64,000 nucleotides of DNA from JACVRN01 sp035276685 (GTDB lineage Bacteria > Acidobacteriota > Blastocatellia > Pyrinomonadales > Pyrinomonadaceae), in assembly GCA_035276685.1 (NCBI GenBank), contig DATELK010000092.1:62001-126000 (forward strand), read 5' to 3'. Below, piece after piece: positions 8,048-14,787 of this stretch (its first letter is position 1; each line of letters opens with the position of its first letter). The notes under the pieces were generated by a model that saw only the letters and a list, made by a program, of their open reading frames with translations, did no database searches and was not told where the DNA came from. The position numbers and the translations under genes were made by a program.

Positions 8048-10420
8048 ATGACAAAGACCGGGACAGATTTACGTGGAGGTGAGCCGCCGGGCGAGGCCCG
8101 CATGGCTCAGGCGCTGCGAGCAGTCGCGCGCCTCTCAGGCGAGCTTGCGAACGCGCTCACCTTTACAGAGAGCTTTCGGCTCGCGTTCAAAGCGCTCTCG
8201 GAGCTATTCCCTGAGAGTACTTTGCGCGCCACGAGGGCTGCGGGCGAAGACCGCCAGCAGCTTTGCGCTCTTCAGGATTCGGAAGGCGAGTTCGCCTTTC
8301 TGGCGGACGGAGAGACGACGCGCGTCTCGCACACTATGCTTGAGCGCGCGGCCCAGACGCATTCGCCCGTGGCCTTCAACAACGCGCAGGCCGAGCTGAC
8401 TGCTTCCGAGCTTTTAATCTCGCTCGTGCGCCCTTCGGCCGAGTCGATACTGTGCGCGCCGCTCGTCGCTCGTGAAAAGAGTACCGGCACGATTGTCATC
8501 AGCACGGAGCTTGCGGGAGCTTTCACGGAATTTGACCTTGAAGTCGCGGGCACGGTTGCTTCTATGCTGGCCGGGGCGACCGCTCGCATAGCGGCTTCGG
8601 AAAGGGCCGAGGGCGCAGACGAGCGCGAGCGTGAGCGTCAACGCGAAGAGGCTTTCATAGAGCACCTGCTTTCGGGAGCGCGCACCGCGCCCGATTTCGA
8701 CCGCATCATACAGCAGACTATAGACGCGCTGGCACGCGCTCTTCCATCTAGCTTCGTGGTGCTGCGCGCCGTCTCCTTCGGGCGGCCCGAGCCCGTCATG
8801 CGCGCCTGGACGCCGGGGCACGACCGTCCTCCGCTTGAGATTCACGCGCCCGTCTCAAAGCTTGAGCGTATCGTTTACACGGAGCAGCGGCCCGTGACGG
8901 TCGAGAACATGCGTGAAGGCGCTGCCGCCAGCGCGGGCGGGAGCCAGGAGATGCGCCCGTTGACGGAGCGACTGGGCGCACGCGCGCTGATTCTTGCGCC
9001 CGTAGTTTACGGCGGTCAGACGCTCGCGGCACTGGGGCTTGTAGAAGCGGACGCGCAACGTCACTGGACGCATGAAGAGCAGTCGCTTCTGATGCGTGTG
9101 GCGGGAAGCATAGCGCCCGTCATACTCAACTCGCAGCTTCACGCCCGGCTTCGCGCTTACGTTGAAGACCTGCTGACGTTGCTCAGGCTGGTCTCTGACG
9201 TGGACACGGAAGCGCACCTTGACCGTAGCTTGCGTGCCGTCCTTGATTCGTGGTCGAAACTTTCGAGCGCGGACGCTTCCGCCATTCTCAGGTGGGACGA
9301 CGAAGCGCAGTTGCTGCGGCTCGCGGCCTCGAAGCAGTTGCCGACCGGGATACTTGAGAGGTACACGCAGGGCGTAGGACTTGACGACCCCGTGTGCGGT
9401 CTCGCGGCCAAACGTCGCGTGGGCGTCGTCGCAGACCTTGCGAGCGAGGCACGCGCCGCAGACCTTCACGCGGCAGTCCGATGGTCCGGGCTGCGTGGCG
9501 CGTGGGCCACTCCCGTCACAGGCCCGAACAACCGCCTGTTCGGCGTCGTCATAACCTTCTCGCGGGTCGTCTCGGAAGTCTCGCAGGACGAGCAGCGGCT
9601 GGCAGACCTTTACGCGCGGCTGCTGGCCATAGCCATGCAGAACATAGAGCGTGGCCGCGAGGCACGCACACGCCTTCAGGCCATAAGGCAGATGGAAGAG
9701 CGCGTGCGCCAGCTAGACCAGCACAAGATGGAGTTCATGTCGCTCATCTCGCACGAGATGAGAACGCCTTTGAACGCCATCATAGGCTACGCGCAGATGC
9801 TCAAGGACGGCTTCTCGGGCGACTTGAACGAGCAGCAACGCGCAGACGTTCAGACCATAGCCGAGAGCGCAGACCGCCTGCTCAGCATGGTAGAAGAAAC
9901 GCTTGACCTCGCTCGCATAGACACGGAGCGCTTTCCGGTCTTCATGGACACCGTTGCCTTTGACGACGTGGTGCGCCGCGCCGTGGCGAGCGTGCGCGCT
10001 CTGGCGGAGGCGAAGGGACTGGACATCACGGTTCACATCTCAGAGGAGGCTCCCGTGATTCGCACAGACCCGGAGCGCGTGCGACAGATTCTGACGAGCC
10101 TGCTGTCGAACGCCGTCAAGTTCACAGATAGCGGCTCGATTCGCGTGGAGGTCGAGCGCGTCTCTTCGGGCGGCGTGCAGATAAGCGTGCAGGACACTGG
10201 CATAGGCTTCGACGCCGCTGCCTTCCCTCAAATCTTCGAAGAGTTCCGCCAGCTGGATGCCTCAAACACGCGCGTCCACGGCGGGAGCGGGCTCGGGCTC
10301 GCGGTCTCGAAACGGCTGGTCGAGCGGCTGGGCGGACAAATCGGCGTCAGTTCCCGTCCCGGCGAAGGCTCCACCTTCTGGTTCCGCCTGCCGCCCGAAA
10401 TCCCTGATGCCGACGTATAA
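8048..10420 (+). CDS. Sensor histidine kinase with three GAF-like domains
   Basis: The protein has no membrane segment and so is probably a cytoplasmic sensor. Three GAF-like modules occupy roughly the first 540 residues, followed by a coiled linker, the HisKA box (MSLISHEMRTPLNAIIGYAQ, phospho-His in SHEMRTP) and an HATPase domain with LSNAVKF (N box), DTGIGF (G1) and GSGLGL (G2). It probably phosphorylates the receiver-GGDEF protein encoded next. The start is uncertain: the frame is open from a GTG at 7886, and an ATG at 8101 has a GAGG site 5 nt upstream. The ATG at 8048 is used here. Confidence 0.85.
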   Translation: MTKTGTDLRGGEPPGEARMAQALRAVARLSGELANALTFTESFRLAFKALSELFPESTLRATRAAGEDRQQLCALQDSEGEFAFLADGETTRVSHTMLERAAQTHSPVAFNNAQAELTASELLISLVRPSAESILCAPLVAREKSTGTIVISTELAGAFTEFDLEVAGTVASMLAGATARIAASERAEGADERERERQREEAFIEHLLSGARTAPDFDRIIQQTIDALARALPSSFVVLRAVSFGRPEPVMRAWTPGHDRPPLEIHAPVSKLERIVYTEQRPVTVENMREGAAASAGGSQEMRPLTERLGARALILAPVVYGGQTLAALGLVEADAQRHWTHEEQSLLMRVAGSIAPVILNSQLHARLRAYVEDLLTLLRLVSDVDTEAHLDRSLRAVLDSWSKLSSADASAILRWDDEAQLLRLAASKQLPTGILERYTQGVGLDDPVCGLAAKRRVGVVADLASEARAADLHAAVRWSGLRGAWATPVTGPNNRLFGVVITFSRVVSEVSQDEQRLADLYARLLAIAMQNIERGREARTRLQAIRQMEERVRQLDQHKMEFMSLISHEMRTPLNAIIGYAQMLKDGFSGDLNEQQRADVQTIAESADRLLSMVEETLDLARIDTERFPVFMDTVAFDDVVRRAVASVRALAEAKGLDITVHISEEAPVIRTDPERVRQILTSLLSNAVKFTDSGSIRVEVERVSSGGVQISVQDTGIGFDAAAFPQIFEEFRQLDASNTRVHGGSGLGLAVSKRLVERLGGQIGVSSRPGEGSTFWFRLPPEIPDADV

Positions 10421-10439
10421 ATGAGTAAAGAAGAAAGTT

Positions 10440-10521
10440 AACAGGGATGGACAGGATAAGCAGGATAAAAACAGAAAGAGTTCTCTTTTCTTTATCCTGT
10501 TCATCCTGTCCATCCCTGTTT
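10440..10521 (-). repeat. Dispersed palindromic repeat, copy 1
   Basis: Arms of about 30 nt, AACAGGGATGGACAGGATAA and onward, are almost perfectly inverted around a 20-nt loop. A second copy lies at 37362-37437. Both copies sit in a gap between two plus-strand genes and both are followed by the same flank TTTGAATCCG. Transcribed, they would form a long hairpin. Confidence 0.85.
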
Positions 10522-10543
10522 GAATCCGTCTTTGGATATACTT

Positions 10544-11491
10544 ATGGCTGAAGGTTTGCAGACTAGCTCCTCGACTATCCTTGTGGCTGACGATGAGCCG
10601 ATTAACCGCGCCCTGATTCAGCGCCGTCTTGAGCGCGCGGGCTATCGTGTGACGACAGCGCAGAACGGGCGCGAGGCCGTAGAGAAGGCGCGAGCGGAGC
10701 GTCCAGACCTAGTGATTCTGGACGTGATGATGCCTGTGATGGACGGGCTGGAAGCCTGCCGCCAGATTAAGTCTGACGACGCGGTGCGCGACACGCCCGT
10801 CATCTTTCTTTCGGCGCGCGACGAGACGGAAGTGAAGGTAAGCGGCCTCTCTATGGGAGCGAACGATTACATCAGCAAGCCCTTCAAGGCAGAAGAGCTG
10901 CTGGCCAGAGTCGATGTCGCGCTTCGATTGAAGCACGAGCGGGACTCTCTGAAGGTGCGTGCCGAAGAAGCCGTGGCACGCGCAGACGTGGCGCAGGAGC
11001 GTGCCATGACGGACGCGCTCACGGGCCTGCTCAATCGCTACGGCCTGCAACACATCCTCGCGCGCGAGCTTTCAGAGACGCGACGCTACAATCGCCCGCT
11101 CTCGTGCCTGATGATAGACCTTGACAACTTCAAAGAGGTCAACGACGCGCAGGGCCACGCCGCGGGCGACGTTGCGCTTCAGCAGGTGGCGATAGTTCTG
11201 ACAGAGAACGTCAGAGGCTCCGACGTGGTCTTCCGCTACGGAGGCGAAGAGTTCCTAGTGCTGCTCCCTGAAACAGATTTGGAAGGCGCAATCAGTCTCG
11301 CGGAAAAGATTCGTCACGCCGCTCACTCACGCTCCTTCGGAGACGGCGAGCGTGTCTTCCCCCTGACCATCAGCGCGGGCGCGTCCACCCTCTGGGACAA
11401 CGAGTCCGGCAACGACATGATTGCCCGCGCCGACATGGCCCTTTATCAAGCCAAAGAACAAGGGCGCAACCGCGTCGAAGCCGCCAGGTAA
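10544..11491 (+). CDS. Receiver-GGDEF diguanylate cyclase (PleD-like)
   Basis: An N-terminal receiver domain (acidic pair DD16-17, phospho-acceptor Asp60 in LVILDVMMPVMDG, Lys in SKPF near 112) is joined by a short helix to a GGDEF domain with GGEEF at 233-237. The active GGEEF signature predicts synthesis of cyclic di-GMP from GTP, and RGSD at 224-227, five residues before it, fits the RxxD inhibitory site. Kinase 8048-10420 is the obvious phosphodonor. The ATG at 10544 is chosen over an earlier TTG because that would lie inside the palindromic repeat. Confidence 0.93.
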   Translation: MAEGLQTSSSTILVADDEPINRALIQRRLERAGYRVTTAQNGREAVEKARAERPDLVILDVMMPVMDGLEACRQIKSDDAVRDTPVIFLSARDETEVKVSGLSMGANDYISKPFKAEELLARVDVALRLKHERDSLKVRAEEAVARADVAQERAMTDALTGLLNRYGLQHILARELSETRRYNRPLSCLMIDLDNFKEVNDAQGHAAGDVALQQVAIVLTENVRGSDVVFRYGGEEFLVLLPETDLEGAISLAEKIRHAAHSRSFGDGERVFPLTISAGASTLWDNESGNDMIARADMALYQAKEQGRNRVEAAR

Positions 11492-11542
11492 GAAGACCGG
11501 ATTAGAGCGGAATCCCCAATAAAAGCCTCACATGAAGCTCTC

Positions 11543-11594
11543 GCAATTGTAAGCCATGCAATCGCGGTTGCAAGTCTCGCAGTTGCGGTTGCAA
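11543..11594 (+). repeat. Three direct repeats with 21-bp spacing in gap 11492-11851
   Basis: Units related to GCRRTTGYAA begin at 11543, 11564 and 11585, exactly 21 bp apart, and the stretch can also be read as 7-nt words. The repeats lie just after the receiver-GGDEF gene. Apart from the promoter-like site at 11668-11696, the remainder of this 360-bp gap shows nothing identifiable. Confidence 0.6.
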
Positions 11595-11667
11595 AGGCCA
11601 AATCCTAGCCCGCCGACCCTTCATCCGAACACTTCAAGGCCGTGTAAGGAGTTTGTATAACAAACTA

Positions 11668-11696
11668 TTGACATTTCCATCTGACGGGCATATTTT
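11668..11696 (+). promoter_or_regulatory. Sigma-70-like promoter upstream of 11852
   Basis: TTGACA at 11668-11673 is followed after 17 nt by TATTTT (11691-11696). The -35 box is perfect and the spacing ideal. It would give a leader of about 150 nt before the gene at 11852. Confidence 0.55.
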
Positions 11697-11851
11697 TGCG
11701 TCCGTCAAAAGCTCCTTTAAGAGGATGTACCTTCACTCAAGCTTCGGCCAGCGCTGACTGTGCTGGCTAACTCGCGCTCTCTTAATCGCAGAGAGAGCCA
11801 CTTGAACTATCTCAAGCGCTACTTGGCGCTTCCATTCCAAGGAGACCTCAA

Positions 11852-13135
11852 ATGTCCGATAGCAACATTAGCGAAGCCCCTGAGCTTAAGCACCACACCA
11901 CTGAAGAGCGTCGCCGCGAGTTGATGGCCGCAGGCGCGTCGGCGCACAAGCATCTGGACAAAATCAAAAAACGTCTCAAGATACCGAACCTGACCTCCAT
12001 AGAGACGACCGTCGAGCCGCTTGCACAGATACCCGGCTGCATAGAGACATTCAGGATACTGGGCCTGCAAGTCGGCGCAAACCAGCGCATGCAAAAGCAG
12101 ATTTTTGAACGTTGGAGCGACGGCGTTAACTGTTATCAGGAGACCTATACCATGGACTTCCAGTTCACAGGCTACGGCGCTTACTGCCTGAGCTTCGAAA
12201 GGGACGCGGGCAATACGAATCTATTCAGATACTTCTTCCGCGACATAGCCATGTACGGCGTCAACTTTCACCGGACGATGCTCTTCGTCAACGAAAATCT
12301 GGAGAACTCGAATACCGCGAACCTGCACCGCCTCTTACAGGACGGAAATCAATTCACGGCGATGCCCAACACAGCTTATCTTACGAACCTGGACAAGCTG
12401 GTCGCGGAAGCGAAGAACCGTGGAATCGTGGTTGAAGTCTGCCTCTTCATGCATCACTCGGTAATACACGACCACGCCACCACGCCCGCGCCGGTCGTGC
12501 TCACAGGCACACCTCATCAGTGCTACAAAACTTTTTACAACACGAACAGCGCTTACATCCCCATGCAGCAGAACCTGATTGACGGCGTAGTGACGAAGCT
12601 GCTCCCGCACTGGAACGTGGTTTACGAGATAGGCAACGAGTTGCGTACGCCCCAGCCGGGCACGGATTACAACAACACGCATCTCACCAATTGGATTGAT
12701 TGGGCCGCCGCACGCATTCGGAGTAAGGACGGGAAACACCTCATCACGACGAGCACCGGAACCGAGAATGAGGCTTCCGTCAACTCTCTGGCGCGGATTC
12801 AGTTCTGCTCGTTTCATCAGGGTCAATGGAGGGGGAATATTGACGGCGCGTGCCTGCGAGTTGACAACAACTACAATCACAAGCACCTCGTCATAGACGA
12901 CGACGGAGGCACGCGCAATATAGGGGAAGTAACACCGTGGCCTAAGCAGGCATTGGACTCGCGCGGAGGCTGCCGCGCTTCCTTCAACCACAAAGGAATA
13001 TCCCCGACCGGCAGCTATAACTCCAACTGGATAAACGCGACGCCACCGGCGGGCGAGAGCAACCCCAAGGCGGCGCTCCAGGCGATTCAAAGCGGACGCG
13101 TGAACTCGACCAGTCCATGCGCCAGAGAATATTAA
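11852..13135 (+). CDS. Glycoside hydrolase clan A-like protein of unknown substrate
   Basis: This 427-aa protein has the look of a (beta/alpha)8 hydrolase: FHRTMLFVNEN, GIVVEVCLFMHH and WNVVYEIGNELRTP (G261-N262-E263) follow the strand pattern of clan GH-A enzymes, where the NE pair at the end of strand 4 carries the acid/base glutamate. The second (nucleophile) glutamate is not obvious. There is no signal peptide; the first 50 residues are charged and helical, unlike most cellulase-type enzymes. AAGGAG precedes the ATG. Assignment is by fold motif only. Confidence 0.55.
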   Translation: MSDSNISEAPELKHHTTEERRRELMAAGASAHKHLDKIKKRLKIPNLTSIETTVEPLAQIPGCIETFRILGLQVGANQRMQKQIFERWSDGVNCYQETYTMDFQFTGYGAYCLSFERDAGNTNLFRYFFRDIAMYGVNFHRTMLFVNENLENSNTANLHRLLQDGNQFTAMPNTAYLTNLDKLVAEAKNRGIVVEVCLFMHHSVIHDHATTPAPVVLTGTPHQCYKTFYNTNSAYIPMQQNLIDGVVTKLLPHWNVVYEIGNELRTPQPGTDYNNTHLTNWIDWAAARIRSKDGKHLITTSTGTENEASVNSLARIQFCSFHQGQWRGNIDGACLRVDNNYNHKHLVIDDDGGTRNIGEVTPWPKQALDSRGGCRASFNHKGISPTGSYNSNWINATPPAGESNPKAALQAIQSGRVNSTSPCAREY

Positions 13136-13138
13136 TCC

Positions 13139-13162
13139 GAGGTTAAAAGCTTCTCTAACCTC
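13139..13162 (+). terminator. Weak hairpin between convergent genes
   Basis: GAGGTTA and TAACCTC form a 7-bp stem with a 10-nt loop in the 30-bp space between the stop codons of the hydrolase-like gene and the NtrC-type regulator. It is followed on the plus strand by a T-rich stretch. It may serve both transcripts. Confidence 0.45.
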
Positions 13163-13165
13163 TTC

Positions 13166-14575
13166 TCATTGTCGCGGGTCAATGTTGTAGGTCTTAATCT
13201 TCGAGTTGAGCGTGGTGGCGTTCATGCCGAGCAGGCGGGCGGCGCGCGACTGGTGGCCGCCCGTCTGCTCAAGCGCACGTCGTATGAGGTCTATCTCGAA
13301 GCGTCGCACTTCGTCGTAGAAGTTGACGCCGCGCCCTATGTCTATGCCCGTGGCCGCGCTTGAGCCGTCGCGCATGGAGGCGCGCACAGATTCAGGGTTG
13401 CTGATTTCCGGCCGCAGGCAGTCGCGAGTGATTTCAGTGCCGGGCGCTATGACCACGGCGCGCTCTATAGTGTTCTCAAGCTCGCGCACGTTGCCGGGCC
13501 AGCTATAAGCTTCGAGCAGCGCCAGCACCTCGGGCGCAATCTGCTCCGAGACCTCGCGGCCGTTCTCTTCGTTGTACTTGCGTATGAAGTGCTGAGCGAG
13601 CGGCAGTATGTCTTCGCGCCTGTCGCGCAAAGGCGGCAATTCAATCGGCACGACCGACAGCCTGTAGTAGAGGTCTTCGCGGAAGGTTCCCTGCCGGACT
13701 GCCTCTTTCAAATCTACGTTGGTGGCGGCGATGATGCGAACGTCAACGCGGCGCGGGCTCGTGTCGCCGAGCGGCGTGAACTCGCGCTCCTGTATGACGC
13801 GTAGCAGCCGCGCCTGCGTCTCTGGCGGAATGTCTCCGATTTCATCAAGAAAGATTGAGCCTCCGTCGGCGACTTCAAACAAGCCCTTCTTGGCGGCGAC
13901 AGCGCCCGTGAAGGCTCCGCGCGTGTGGCCGAAAAGCTCCGACTCAAGAAGCTCGGAAGGAATGTTGGAAGAGTTGACGGTGACGAATTGCTTCGCGGCA
14001 CGCGGGCTCTGCTCGTGAATGGCCCGCGCGATTAACTCTTTACCTGTGCCGCTCTCGCCCGTGATGAGGACTGTAGAGCGCGCAGGCGCGACCTGGTCAA
14101 CCATGCGAAAGACGGTCTGCATGTTCTCGGAGCGGCCGACCATAGCGCCACGGTCTACCATGCGGCTCATCGCGCGCCTGAGGGTTTGCCGCTCCTCTTC
14201 TTTGCGGCGGCGCTTGACGCCTGCGGCCACGGTCGCCGCAATCTGCTCGTTCTGGAAAGGCTTTCTGACGCAGCCTATGGCCCCCTTCTCCCAGGCGGCG
14301 ACCGCCGTGTCGTAGGTGGCGTAAGCCGTAATCATTACGACCACGGCCTCCTGATCCATCTTCAAAAACTCTTCGAGCGCACGCAGCCCTCCCATGCCCG
14401 GCATGGAGACATCCAGCAGCACCACGTCGTAAGCGCGACGACCGTAGGCCTCTAAGCCTTCCTCTCCGGTCTTAGCCAAGTCCACGCGATAGCCTTCCGC
14501 CGAAAGCAGCGTCTCAAGCACGTCGCGCATAATCTCCTCGTCGTCAACAACGAGGACTGAACCCTTCCTAGCCAT
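13166..14575 (-). CDS. NtrC-family sigma-54-dependent response regulator
   Basis: The protein has a receiver domain (VLLDVSMPGMGG holds the phospho-Asp), an AAA+ domain with Walker A GESGTGKE, the sigma-54 contact loop GAFTGA and an arginine-finger region, and a Fis-type helix-turn-helix at the end (HQSRAARLLGMNATTLNSKIK). It should activate sigma-54 promoters when phosphorylated, most likely by the kinase encoded upstream at 14788-17718. The ATG at 14575 is preferred; the frame also runs from a TTG at 14593. Targets are not identified in this window. Confidence 0.95.
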   Translation of the reverse strand: MARKGSVLVVDDEEIMRDVLETLLSAEGYRVDLAKTGEEGLEAYGRRAYDVVLLDVSMPGMGGLRALEEFLKMDQEAVVVMITAYATYDTAVAAWEKGAIGCVRKPFQNEQIAATVAAGVKRRRKEEERQTLRRAMSRMVDRGAMVGRSENMQTVFRMVDQVAPARSTVLITGESGTGKELIARAIHEQSPRAAKQFVTVNSSNIPSELLESELFGHTRGAFTGAVAAKKGLFEVADGGSIFLDEIGDIPPETQARLLRVIQEREFTPLGDTSPRRVDVRIIAATNVDLKEAVRQGTFREDLYYRLSVVPIELPPLRDRREDILPLAQHFIRKYNEENGREVSEQIAPEVLALLEAYSWPGNVRELENTIERAVVIAPGTEITRDCLRPEISNPESVRASMRDGSSAATGIDIGRGVNFYDEVRRFEIDLIRRALEQTGGHQSRAARLLGMNATTLNSKIKTYNIDPRQ

Positions 14576-14608
14576 CTTTCTCTCTGTTCCCAAAAAAAAT
14601 TCTTCTCT

Positions 14609-14657
14609 TAACGGCCCGTTAAAAAATCGTCAGGGCAGAGGAATCGTCCCCGCCCTG
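14609..14657 (-). terminator. Terminator and adjoining palindrome between kinase and NtrC genes
   Basis: On the minus strand CAGGGC (14657-14652) pairs with GCCCTG (14636-14631) and a run of six T follows, giving a short intrinsic terminator after the kinase gene. It abuts the palindrome TTAACGG-C-CCGTTAA (14609-14623), which could be an operator for the regulator gene starting at 14575. The remaining gap up to 14787 shows nothing else clear. Confidence 0.5.
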
Positions 14658-14787
14658 TCGGCCTTGATACTTGCTTTATAAATCTTCCGTGCGAGGGATG
14701 ATAAAACCGAACTTCATTAGATGCAGAACGGGGGATTGGTGTTGGGGATAAGGGATAGTAAATCTGCTTTTATTCTTACAGAAATTT

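Noticed and set aside
11536..11600. CRISPR array
   Set aside because: The repeats are only 10 bp with 21-bp spacing and no unique spacers; no cas genes are in the window.
12335..13090. 251-codon minus-strand ORF
   Set aside because: Shadow of the hydrolase-like gene; Arg/Val-rich with no recognisable motif.
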